A stretch of DNA of 64,000 nt from Pseudorasbora parva (lineage: Eukaryota > Chordata > Actinopteri > Cypriniformes > Gobionidae), in NCBI RefSeq assembly GCF_024679245.1, contig NC_090174.1:41316688-41380687 (forward strand). Direction: 5' to 3'. Made by a program: the position numbers and the translations under genes. The notes under the pieces are model-generated. The model was not told the DNA's origin, searched no databases, and was given only the letters and a program-made list of their open reading frames with translations. Every line of letters starts with the position of its first letter. The first letter of the stretch is position 1. Positions 11,921 to 22,330 of the stretch are shown here, in pieces.

Positions 11921-12455
11921 TATCTCTTATTAAAGTAATGCTTGTGTCTGACTATACAACTTAACCTTAATAAACAAATCATACCATAACATCATTAATG
12001 TAGCCTACATTATTAACATTATTTCTTAATAGGCAGTATTTATGAAATCTTACGTTATCAATCAAAAAATTGAGGTGATAAAAAAAAAAACATAACTGTC
12101 TGCCTCAGGAGATGCTTGAGGTATGAAGAACTGTGCCGCGGACACTTTCCAGCCAAATATTTATTTCTTCCCACTCTCGTCTGTACCTCTGCATCCGCTT
12201 GCGTTTCTGCTCTGAAACTTTTACAGCTGGACGCGGGGAGGTATTTGGACCTGCCTCCGCCATCGTTTACTCTGATTGGCCGTGATTCACGGCCCGTGAA
12301 CCTGAAACAAACCAATCAAACAAACCAACGACGGCAGCGACCCAATTAGGGGCAGAATAGGACGTGTCTTCACACAATGCGGGTGGACCTATGCAAAATA
12401 CGGGACAAATCGCGTCCCGTATTGCTTTGATACGGGACGCGTCATTTTTCCTGAA
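11340..12455. other. hAT internal sequence, no coding exon seen
   Basis: AT-rich sequence between the LINE and the right hAT end. It includes a (TATG)/(TA)n microsatellite (about 11817-11918) and a GC-richer part (12110-12360) with short open frames on both strands but no transposase motif. Confidence 0.55.
11817..11918. repeat. (TATG)n/(TA)n microsatellite
   Basis: A few TATG units are followed by about 40 TA units. Simple repeat. Confidence 0.9.
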
Positions 12456-13019
12456 AATACGGGACGATTCCGTATTTCAAGGGACGGGTGGCAACCCTAC
12501 TAGCGTCTACTATTTGTGCAGTAACAGCGTTTAGCGCACAAGTTATTGATCCCGGAAATTCCAATCTTTGAATATCCCAGCAAACACAAAACGTTTTTAC
12601 AACGTTCCACAACGTTGTATTCTGGTTGCAATTAGGTAATGTTGTAGTACAACGTTTTAAAGACGTTTTAAAAACGTTTTTTAAAATAGAAAAATAATGT
12701 AACCAAAATAAAACGTTTTAAAAACGTTGTGAAAATACCAACCTGGGACGTTTTCTTTAAGTAGTGAAAAAAACGTAAATATCACGTTTGTTTACTACGA
12801 AAACAAAACTAGACCAAACTACAACTTTTGGGAGACGTTTTATTCAGGTGTTAAAATAACGTCATCTGCACGTTGGAAAAAAAAACGTTTTAAAAACGTT
12901 GTGAAAAAACCAACCTGGGACGTTTTCTTTAAGTAGTCAAAAAAACGTAAATATCACGTTTGTTTACTACGAAAACAAAACTAGACCAAACTACAACTTT
13001 TGGGAGTACAAATTACACA

Positions 13020-13799
13020 TGACGTGTTTAACGTGCGTGCGTGTTGAACATTCGAGTCGCTTTTAAACAAACTGGAGCGGATGGAATTACCATGGAAACG
13101 GGGCAGCTCGTCTGACAACAAGCAGCAAAGCTCCGTCTGTCACTGTTGTTTTCACTAATTTCAGGTAAGTTTAGTCCCTAATATTACACATATAATACAT
13201 ACAACTGTTCTTGACACTTTCTAACACGCTTCTGTTGAATATTTACTGTAAAGAAATGGTTTAGTGTCTTCGGAAAAAGTCCGTTAGCGTCTTAACCGTT
13301 AGGCTAATTGAGAGGTAACGTTAGGCTAACTATAGCCCTGAGCTCTTATTTATGAAAGTTGGGCTTTTAATTCCATATTATGTGTAGATAAGAGGTTTTG
13401 TTAATGTTTTGCTGGCTATTTGTCAATGGTTGAATGAAAGGAACGTTAATTTAAGTATTTAACCAAACAGTTTGCACTTTACGTGACTCGGTGACGTCAC
13501 TCACATGCGCTATTTCAAACATGTTTGATCTTTCATTGTATTGACCACGTATATAACCATGCATCTGTAAAACCTAAACGTAAATTCTGGTATCTTAAGA
13601 TATTATATATTGTATATATCCTGTATATTAATCTTTTTTTTTTTTTTTTGCTGCATTTTCACCTATGCACTAGTTTATTTATTTCTAATAAACCTACCTG
13701 AGTGACATTGTATAGTTTACCACTTATTGTTGGCTCTGTGACAAATTGTTTATGTTCCTAGATTGTGATGGCTGTCCAGCACTATGAACCATCTGACTT
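13020..13799 (+). pseudogene. Promoter/5'-exon remnant inside the AACGTT element
   Basis: A CpG-containing stretch (13020-13164) ends in TTTCAG|GTAAGT, a clean splice donor at 13165. A second piece (13762-13799) follows a TTCCTAG acceptor, has ATG at 13768 reading MAVQHYEPSD, and ends in a donor GTAAGT at 13800. This looks like a leader exon plus the exon with the start codon of the transposon's own gene; the rest has been deleted. I do not recognise the protein from ten residues. Confidence 0.4.
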
Positions 13800-13809
13800 G
13801 TAAGTAAAA

Positions 13810-13877
13810 CATACATACATACATACATACATACATACATACATACATACATACATACATACAACCATACATACATT
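13810..13877. repeat. (CATA)n microsatellite
   Basis: About fifteen CATA/ACAT tetranucleotides start just after the splice donor at 13800. Confidence 0.9.
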
Positions 13878-14647
13878 CCTGTGTGTAATATATGTTGATC
13901 ATTCTAGCAAATTAAATGGTTAAATGTTCATTAATTAACTCTGAGATCAACTTTGCAGATGCAGTTCATGTGTGCGTATAGGGAGACAGTAGATACTGAA
14001 ATCATCACGAGTGTCTGGCGTGCTTCGGTTTAAGTTGTAGTAGTTATTTACATACTATAGACATGGCAGAACAAAGACTTCAGATTTCAGTTCCAGTCTT
14101 TTTGAGCTTTAATATTCAGACACTAGTCTGTATCAATATCTGATTCATTGTAGAGCCCTTATTTTGATTTATACATAAACAATATTTCCAAATTCTGTAA
14201 CGTTCTGCTTAATGAAAACCAGGACAGAAGTCGGTTCCAGATCCACCTTCCAGACCAGACTTCTGTCTCATATGGATTGCTGTCTAATGGTGTATTATAT
14301 GTTCTCTGCAGAATTAGGTGCATGCAGATATTACTCAGGAACACGACTAAACTTTGTTTGCTATTATACATCTATTTAGTGTACCAATGTGAAACAGACT
14401 AAAACACTTGACTGTTTCTCAAAATCAGGTATGCCAATATTATAAAATATTATTTATTGAACAATAATAGAGACAGAGTGTATTTAGGCCACGCCCACAC
14501 CGGGGAGGAAACATTCCAACGCTCTCCATTGATTTTGTGTTGCGTGAAGCGGTCACCTCGTCTTTTTTTACTTATAACAAAAACGGCAATGTCTAAAAGC
14601 TCATATGTGACGAGGTGTGCAGCACACAAGGTAAAAAACACATAACT

Positions 14648-14978
14648 AAGTTTTTATAAGCTGTCGCCCCCAAAAAACAAGCGTTTAAGGACAAAAGTGG
14701 ATACAGGCAATAAGACGTGAAGCTTCAGCAAGAAGAATGGGTCAATTTTGGGATCCTGACACTCCATATGCCTACGTGTGCAGTAAACCTTTTGTTAAAT
14801 ATCCAAATGTCAGTTTTATATATTATATATTATATTTCCTGTCGCTGATTACTTTCCCCTCCAGTGTGTGTAGTTCTCAGTGTAATATAGCATGACGCGC
14901 TCTGTCTCAAGTGCCTGTATCCACTTTAGTCTTTAAACACTCGTTGTTTTTTTGGGGTCAACAGCTTATAAAAACTTC
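14648..14978. repeat. Inverted repeat pair inside the AACGTT element
   Basis: Arm 14648-14710 (AAGTTTTTATAAGCTGTCGC to TGGATACAGGC) is the inverted copy of 14913-14978 (GCCTGTATCCACTTTAGTC to ACAGCTTATAAAAACTT). The arms are about 63-66 nt, imperfect, with a ~200-bp spacer. It may be the core of a small nested MITE. A short frame at 14591-14630 (MSKSSYVTRCAAHK, then a possible GT donor) lies just outside it and is not identified. Confidence 0.6.
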
Positions 14979-16364
14979 TGGGTTTTGTTCCTGGGGTTTT
15001 TAGCTTGTTTAATGTACACCAGGTACAATAGAAAAAATAGATTGCAGTAAAATAACATATGCAATAACATAATCTGTAATTAGTTAAAATGAGAATTTAA
15101 ATTTTATAGATTATTCTCTTTTGTTATAACATCTGTGCACTGAATTTTTATGGATTTTTCTCTACATTTTTTTGTTCATGTTCTTATTTAAATTCCCAGT
15201 CATTGCATAATTTGCATGTGCTGTACTTTATTTGTACCATTTTGTTTTATTGGCATACCGGTATTTTTATTTATCTGTTTAGAATTTTTTTCTTATTATT
15301 AATGAGAGCTTTAATTGTAGTCTTCTACAATTATCTCAAGGATTTCAATTTACATTATCTCTACTAAAAATGAAAAAGCTGTTATCATGTAACTTTTCTG
15401 TTGTTCCAAACTTTTATGACTTTGTTAGACATTCGAGTTAATGTTTCTTATTCACCATTCACTTTCTTTTGTTCAAAAAAGTGAATAGTGTATAAGGAAC
15501 ATTATGCTTAATATCTCCTGACTTAAGGTTAACATTAACACCTCCCTTTGTGTTTAACAAAGGAAAGTCATACAGATTTAGATTGGAATAATGCAAGGAT
15601 GAGTAAATGACAGATTTTTCTTTTTTTGTGAACTTACCTCTATCATATTGCTTTTTATATTGTGTGAATAAATACAGTGACCGACAAATGTTGTGTGTAG
15701 TATAAATTATTAGTACTACATATGTTTATGTAGTTTAATAAAATGGGAAACAAACAGAGGTAAGGCCTACAGGTAAGGTGAAATGTAAAAAGCGTTATTA
15801 ATAAGCTGAATATTAAGATTGACAGAAATATTATAACGTGTGATTAGCCTTGACAAATTATACAGAGATCTAAAAAGACCACAATATATTTTTCTTACTG
15901 TAGTTATAATATTGTTTTTATATTAAAGATAACAGTAAAAACAAAAAAAACAAAACATTTTGATCACAGCATGTGTGAAGTGAAGAACCAGTTTGAGTGT
16001 GGTACGTTTCTACAACGTTGGAAGGAGATGGACGTGGTAGGTGACAAAAACGTTATAAACACATTTTTGCATGTTGGAAGGAGAGGATATGGTAAGGTGA
16101 TAAAAAAACGTTATAAATATGTTTCTGCAACGTTGTAAGTAGACGCGCTAACGTGATAAAGACGTTTCTGCAACGTTACAAGGAGACGTGGCAACGTGAT
16201 AAAGACGTTATAAGAACGTTTCTGCAACGTTGTGAAAAAACGTATTTATAACGTGAAAAAAACCCGACATCTGTCGTATTAAATACGTCGGATAAAAACG
16301 TTATCGCGACCTTTTCACAACATGAAAAAAAACGTTTTTACAACGTTGCTGTGTTTGCTGGGAT

Positions 16365-17380
16365 GGAGCCAAGTTTTGAAGATCGCGCCATTGTCTAGTT
16401 TTTCAGGCAGACATTAATTTAATGCTCTTCATTTTGTCCTCACTTGACCTGAAAACAAAATGGGACAATTTAAACTGGTGTTTATAGAATGGACAGTGTT
16501 GCCAGCTGTAGGCTACCACAACAGAATGAATAATTAATCACTGGCTTTTCTCCAGGCTTCTGGTGGTGGGCTTTAAGACAGAAAGTCTTTCTCATCATGT
16601 TTTAAGTGTCATAGCAGTGGTTTGTGAAAAGAAAATGACAAGCTATTTCCATCATTTCATCTTTTTTAATGTATTGTACTGTAGGGTGATTAGAATGTTG
16701 ATCAGATTTGGGATATTAGGAGGTTAATTTCTGTTTTCTGGATGTACGGCCAAATGTAACTCTGCCAGTCCGCCTGCTATTCTGCCAAGCCCATAATCAT
16801 GTGTGTCAGTTTCTTTTGGCTGAATTTTAACCACACAACAATCCCATAATGTATCATGCCTATGTAGATAGTTTCATATCAGACGTTAATGCGGTACCAT
16901 GACAGTTTTTGTGAGCAGTGACATAGGCAGACGCTCGTGAGACACATCCTCAGGTTTAGGAGCAGAGCTTAAATCAATCTAAATTAGGTCTCGCCAAAAA
17001 GACATTGTTTACGTCTTTGTTAATCTTGTCCAAAGAGAGACATCAATAACAATCATAAATCGTTCAGAACTAGATAAACTAATTTACAAATAGGCCCTGC
17101 TACAATTTTGCTAAGAAAGGTAGTGACACAATCTGTCCGTTAGATGGCAGTGTCTGATTCACACTTACTCACACTTACCGACCTTCTTGTAAAACAGACA
17201 CTAAAAAAAGTCACTAAAAGTGTGTGGGTTTCTACAAAAATATTTATCACTACGTTTCCAACATTGATAATAATGTTTGTCCTAAAGGATCATTCAAAAA
17301 AAACTATACATAAAAGACTGGAGTGCCTGCTGAAGAGATCAGCTTTGTTGCTGTGATGGCTGACAAATAAATTAGGCCTA
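16365..17380. other. No gene seen
   Basis: Mixed AT-rich sequence with no transposon ends that I can pair and no exon-like frames. Confidence 0.4.
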
Positions 17381-17383
17381 CAT

Positions 17384-18030
17384 TATAGTTCACCCAAAAA
17401 TGAAATATAGCCCATGATTACCTCACCCTCAAGTTATCCTAGGTGTATATGACATTCTTCTTTCAAACAAATACAATCAAAGTTATATTTTAAAAAATGT
17501 CCTGGCACTACCAATGCTTTATATGACAGTGAATGGTTCTGTTTCGAAGTCCATAAAAGTGCATATCCATCATCAAAGTAATCCACACGGCTCCTGGGGT
17601 TAAGAAAGCTCTTCTGAAGCGAAGCGACGTGAATAAAAAATAATAATAAAAAAACTTTACAAACTGTAATATCTAACTTACGCTGGTGAGAGATGGCGTT
17701 CATATGATAGGACGCTCCGAAGGGGGTAATCTAGCACTCGGAAAGCGAGTACCACCCATAGGGGCAGCCATTGCTAACCAAGCATCACCTGCTGTTAGCA
17801 TCCCATTGACTCAAATTCATTTTTGCGTCACTTTGACAGTGAATAACTTTAAATGCCTCAGATATAAAGCCTCCATTTGTCCATTGTTTATTTCTAAAGC
17901 ACAACAATGTATAAAAGGCTCCATTACCTTGTATCTTACACTATCGCCCCGTAAAAGCTGTTTTTGTAAAAATAGGCTAACGATTGCGTCATAACCAACG
18001 TGACTCTGGCAGGATGGAGACAAAGTCCGA
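17384..18030. mobile_element. Degenerate copy related to the GTTCACCCAAAAATGAAA MITE
   Basis: It begins ATAGTTCACCCAAAAATGAAA and continues with CTCACCCTCAAGTTATCC, the same order as in the 4698 and 45261 elements. The interior is longer (GCTCCTGGGGTTAAGAAAGC and following). I could not find the matching right end, so limits are approximate. Confidence 0.5.
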
Positions 18031-18321
18031 TAAAGTCAAGGGAGAAGAATGGGGAGAAGTCGATTGTGAGCCAAAAGGGCTGAATGTCTTAATCAGTGTA
18101 ATGCTTTAACCTGAAACCATAAAACCATAAAACTGTGTTAAAATCCCAGATATTGCACCAATCAAACTATTATTAGTAATAACAGTAATAACTTTAATAA
18201 TTGAATTGTCATCATCACCTTCCATTTATTAATTAGTTCTGTAATTGTTAACTGATATACTTTTAATATTAATATTCAGTTACAGAATTACGTTTATACA
18301 TTGCACATACCAAAGGTTTAA

Positions 18322-19185
18322 AGGGGTGATGAATTGAAGAATCAACTTTCCCTTGAGCTTTTGATATATAAAAGGTCATGGTAATATAAGATTATCCTGT
18401 AAGTTTCAGAGCTGCAAACTTCCTTGTTAGTCAAAGAAAAGCTTTTATAGACACCAGGCCCAGCAAACGGTCCAGGCCCAGCAAAAGCGCGTCTAATCCA
18501 GTAGCCCGCCCACTGACTCATGGAGGGCTCGTGCTAGCTGGTCAACAACAATAAACATGCCGAGGAAGATTAAGATACTGCGCTATTCCTGGTTGTGGAG
18601 GAACACACTCGCTGCATAAGGTTCCTTCTGATCATAATATTAGGAATGAGTGGTTGAAAGTTCCAGCTTACATGGGGAAGACAGTGTCAGTGGTGTTCAC
18701 TTCAGTTCACTGCGGAAATATTTGTAAACAAATCTCCGCTCAATGCTGGTTTTGGATCCGACAGGAGGAATGGTGCAACACACCATGTGAGTAAAAGGTG
18801 TTTTCATTTGTGTAATATAAAAATAATCGCAGGTGGATGAATAATAAATAAATCATTGTGTTTGTTTGATAAAGACGTTTATGAACCCTGTGATCGAGAA
18901 AATCATTCCAGTTGCCGCTTCTTCCTCATCTCTCCTCTCTCATGTGAACTGAAGCTGATTAAATAAATCTTCGCCAATCCTAGCCATGGGCGTTTACTTC
19001 CAAGTCTCCAGTGCGGCACGCCCATCAAAACCCAGCGTTCAGGAGAGAGCCTGAAAACCAGTGTAGAAAATAGCCTCTTACTTATTAGTTATGATGTTTT
19101 TGAATGTAAAAAACACATGAACATCATTAGTTGACCTCAGACAACAGTATAAAATAAAATAAAAACAAGCCAGTTCATGACATCT
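18322..19185. mobile_element. TTAA-site element with THAP exon, Kolobok-like
   Basis: TTAA at 18318-18321 and 19186-19189 flank inverted ends AGGGGTGATGAATTGA at the left and the reverse complement AGATGTCATGAACTGG at the right. Inside is a decayed THAP-like exon (18557-18786). TTAA target sites together with a THAP domain are the combination known for Kolobok transposons. With only the first exon left, it is non-autonomous. Confidence 0.7.
18557..18786 (+). pseudogene. THAP-domain first exon, frameshifted
   Basis: ATG at 18557 starts MPRKIKILR. The zinc-finger part lies one base out of frame from 18579: CAIPGCGGTHSLHKVPSD then IRNEWLK, giving the CxxxxC pair and the conserved Trp of THAP fingers. 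The end of the exon, in yet another frame, reads IFVNKSPLNAGF, matching the FxN...F tail of the domain, and a donor GTGAGT follows at 18787. At least two indels disable it. THAP domains bind DNA and serve as the end-binding part of several transposases. Assignment rests on motif order across three frames, so it is good but not certain. Confidence 0.6.
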
Positions 19186-19189
19186 TTAA

Positions 19190-21460
19190 TGAATTGCAAC
19201 ATGACATCATTATAGGTTAGCAAGTACAAATCTGTCATATGGGGCATACTTTCCCAGAAATATTGTAAGACCTTGAGGAACAGAAGGTAATAATCAAGCA
19301 TTTTACGAGACACCTTCCCTTCAGCACCATCAAGTCTGGCTGCTCATCATCTATGGGTTTAATGTTGTGTGTCCACCTGGAGCAATAGCAGCCTGATGTT
19401 TGTTTAGCCCTGCTGCCTCTGACCTTCATACAACCCCCCACCCGAACAAACGCATCTACAGAACATTGGATCCTCTGTGGGGTTCATGTGCTTCCCATAG
19501 CCTGTTATGAGAATGCTGATCGATTGAATCCATTTAAATGTCAGAGCTCCTACCATAAGGAGCGTAATGCAACATAAGACACGCTGACATGCAAGCATAT
19601 GGAACAAATATTATTTTAAGGCAGCCCAGAGAATCGTGGGTATGAGTAATATAGCCTACGCCTTAATATCCTACCGTTAAAGGGTTTATTGTGTCCTTGG
19701 TTTTATTTGCCATAGTAATACTGCTTCAGAAGGTGCAGCTACCATTCCCAGAAGAATAAAATGAATTTATATGGCTAATGTAGTGTGAAATGTAGAACAG
19801 GGGAGTGACTAAAGGACAGGTCATAGACGCACACACACACAAACAACCGATAGCCACATATACATTATGGGTCAAAAGAAATGGAAGTCGCTTTTTGAGT
19901 GCATTTTTGCAAAATATGACTTAAGTTCAGATAGACTTTCTCATAAATTTCCAGTAAGTATAATCCATTAGGCTAATAGGAAAGTTAAATAAAAAAGGAA
20001 CTATTTTTATCACTATGAGACATGTTTACAAGGGCTATATATAAAGAGTGGTAAAACTGATCAGCATGTGTTCACTCACTGCATGTTAAAATGCATATTT
20101 CACCCAAAAAAAAGGAGAATCTGACAAGCTTTAATCTGATGGGCTGCGTCTTTTGTCACAAAACAATTTTTTCCATTCTTGGAAACCAAGTCAAAACTAA
20201 AAGGGTTGATAGGATATGTAAAACAAATCTGCTTTACATGTTATTCAGTCTCTTTCTCTTTATAAAGATGGCATCATTGGCAAGAATGAGCTTCAAATGG
20301 ATCAGACCTAATTCTGTAGTCAAAAGCCTGGCGAGCGAGACTAGAATCAGTATAACCCAGTTTTCATTTCCATTAGGAATACATTTAGCTTTTCAATGGT
20401 ATTCTGTTCAGAAAGCATCATACTTAACAAATTGCGCAATTTGTATTCTCAAGCCCCTGGGAAATGATTAATTTGTTCACTTAAAACTGATCACTAATTT
20501 ACTGACAACATAAAGTGGAGGTCTCGTTGTACGGCTGGACCTCAGTGCACAGTCATTTGTTTTCCGGGAAGGGATAGGCACTTTGTGTGGGTGTAAATGG
20601 GGCTCTGCATTACTGTTGTTTTCTGTAATTGAAGTGCTAAAATGACAGCGGATTTACAGATTTGCCAATAGCAGGTGTTAGGAGATAGATCGGAGCTGGC
20701 AAGCCACGGCATTAAATTCTGGTCTCAATGACAGGGTCGTTTGTTATCTCTTGACTACAGGTAACTGGACTCAAACGGGTTTGAAAAAAAACGTCAACAC
20801 AGTGGCTAAGTACTTCAGAATGATTTGGGGGGAACTATTGTCAGATCTTTAAAAGAAACAGCCTAATTCATATACACATAATACACCTTTTTAATGACTT
20901 CCAAACATGCATAAACACTATAGCCAAGGAATGCAACCTTGACCCAGAAAAGCAGTGAACAAGCAGTTATTTGTAGCCCTGTGATCAATACTAATCTAAG
21001 AGTGTGAGGAGAAAGAGAGCAGGAATCTGGGTCAATGATAAGGTAAATGGACAAAGATGCCGGACAGCACAGGAACAGAGCACTTATGCAAGGAAAACCT
21101 GTCAGGTCTAGATGAAGGAGGGTCGGGGGAAGGACACAGAAATAGATCGGCACAGAATTATGACTCTTAGAATGCTCTTGTTCACGGGTGAGGATGCAGC
21201 AGGCCAAAGCTGGTGCTAAAATAGCCATGTGGTCTCCAGAGAGTGTTCTGAACAGAGTGGGACAGTAATCCATCTTAAGCCTCACACAGGAGAGCGCTTG
21301 AAGGGGTGCTGATACGACTATTATTGTTGTAGCCATGCCTATGCACAACATAATATTAGTCATAAAAACTGGTAACACCATTTCAATAGTCCACTTTACA
21401 TTTATGAGTATCTTTGCAACTGTCAACAACCAATCATTAGAGTATTAAAAGTCTGTTTAA
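19190..21460. other. No gene seen
   Basis: Several open frames on both strands (longest 188 codons at 20863-21429, minus) show no domain, no splice logic and no homology that I recognise. No paired transposon ends were found. Confidence 0.4.
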
Positions 21461-21466
21461 GATCCG

Positions 21467-21652
21467 CTATCAGTTTATTTTGATGGTCCCCCAGCAGACA
21501 TTGACTATTTAAGTAACTTTGCAAGACAACTTATTATAACCGAACCTGAACCCTAAACTAAAAGCCTACCTCTAATAAGAGTTAGTTGATTTGCAGTTCC
21601 AAAATTACTGTCTAAAGTGGACTACCAAAATAAAGTGTAACTCAAGTCTCTC
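21467..21652. repeat. Short interspersed repeat (TTTATTTTGATGGTCC ... ACCAAAATAAAGTG)
   Basis: Its inverted ends and interior (ACTATTTAAGTAACTTTGCAA, then AACCCTAAACTAAAAGCCTA) match the repeat split at 48490-50745, and more distantly the TAACACTTTATTTTA repeats at 24089 and 37391. It is a cyprinid MITE-like family. Confidence 0.65.
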
Positions 21653-21914
21653 ATGCTAATCAAGTCATTTATGGCCAAAATACAATGTAAAACGTTTCTG
21701 ATAAACTGTAATTTATATTACAACCAGTTTTCAGTGTGAAATAATTCAGAAACCAGTCTAAAATTAAAAGCAATGATAATTTTTTGATTAAAAATTGATT
21801 TTTTTTTAATTCTTTGATTAATATAAATTTCAGTGAGTGAGTGATTCAGTTAGTGAGTGGTGAGTGTGTGATTCAGTAATCGAATGAATGAATAGTGACC
21901 CCAAACATGTAAGG

Positions 21915-22007
21915 AATAAGGTACGAGAGCCTGTGCTGTATTGTGAATAAGTCACTACAGTAGCCATGACTTATTCACGATACAGCGCTAGCCTCGAGTA
22001 CCTTATT
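21915..22007. repeat. Near-perfect hairpin, ~40-nt arms
   Basis: The left arm 21915-21954 (AATAAGGTACGAGAGCCT to GAATAAGTCA) pairs with 21967-22007 (TGACTTATTC to GAGTACCTTATT) around a 12-nt loop, with only a few mismatches. It could be a remnant of a palindromic MITE; the strength of the stem is seen directly, the role is unknown. Confidence 0.8.
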
Positions 22008-22019
22008 GCTTTTAACTGT

Positions 22020-22299
22020 TGCCACACAATACAAATATTAATGCCAGACAAATATGTATCAATGCAACATTCATGAAGTAAAAGTCACTAAAAGCCTTTC
22101 TTCCCCTGGAAAAAAAAGTCCCTGACTGCAACCAGCAACAGAAGTTACATGATTACACATTACAGTAAGTAGCGAAAACTGTTATATTGAAAGGAGAGAA
22201 ACTTCTTGTGAACACGGAGAAAAACGCAACTGACAAATGTTTTGACTAGCGCTATCAGTGACAGGAAAACCTAATAACTATTAAAAAATAATAATAATA

Positions 22300-22330
<31 letters not shown>

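Larger units (their letters stand above)
7464..12499. mobile_element. hAT-like DNA transposon carrying a nested LINE
   Basis: The ends are TAGGGTTGCCACC at 7464 and GGTGGCAACCCTA ending at 12499. An exact 8-bp duplication CTAGCGTC lies outside each end (7456-7463 and 12500-12507). An 8-bp duplication with a CAGGG/TAGGG-type end is the hAT signature. Both subterminal regions repeat ACGGGAC/GTCCCGT motifs. No hAT transposase was found in the non-LINE parts (7464-7600 and 11335-12499), so this copy is non-autonomous. Confidence 0.88.
5459..12575. mobile_element. Foldback-type element with internal repeats, split by a hAT insertion
   Basis: The left end (5459-5525: ATATTCAAAGATTGGAATTT, then CAATAACTTGTGCGC) is the inverted copy of 12508-12575. 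The next part of the left arm (AGGCCTACCTCATTTCAAT, GACCGTCTG, GTGCAAAAC, then ACACTGTACTGTCAC, to about 5640) is the inverted copy of 7463 back to 7258. The right arm is therefore one continuous arm cut by the hAT element at 7464-12499. Between the arms lie about two repeat units in one orientation (5605-5890) and about nine in the other (5990-7250). Unit spacing is 110-180 bp and the core is TTGTAGTTTAACTATCAGGG plus CAGTGATGTGTGAGCTGAAT. No transposase frame is seen. Foldback type is inferred from this layout. Confidence 0.75.
12576..16362. mobile_element. DNA transposon with CCCAGCAAACACA ends and AACGTT-rich subterminal regions
   Basis: The left end is CCCAGCAAACACAAAACG at 12576 and the right end is the reverse complement CTGTGTTTGCTGGG finishing at 16362. 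AT is present on both sides (12574-12575 and 16363-16364), suggesting a 2-bp target duplication. The first ~450 and last ~370 bases are packed with AACGTT/ACGTT motifs. A ~115-bp block is repeated in tandem at about 12722-12836 and 12893-13006. Two exon-like pieces (ending 13164, and 13762-13799) are all that remains of a gene. The superfamily is uncertain; a 2-bp AT duplication would fit ISL2EU-like elements. Confidence 0.75.

Noticed and set aside
12600..13010. Regularly spaced AACGTT repeats resembling an array
   Set aside because: Not CRISPR-like: units are irregular, no spacer/repeat alternation, vertebrate context and clear transposon ends outside.
20863..21429. 188-codon open frame on the minus strand
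   Set aside because: Hydrophobic, low-information reading with no domain, no splice context and no recognisable relative; open frames of this length occur by chance in AT-rich non-coding DNA.
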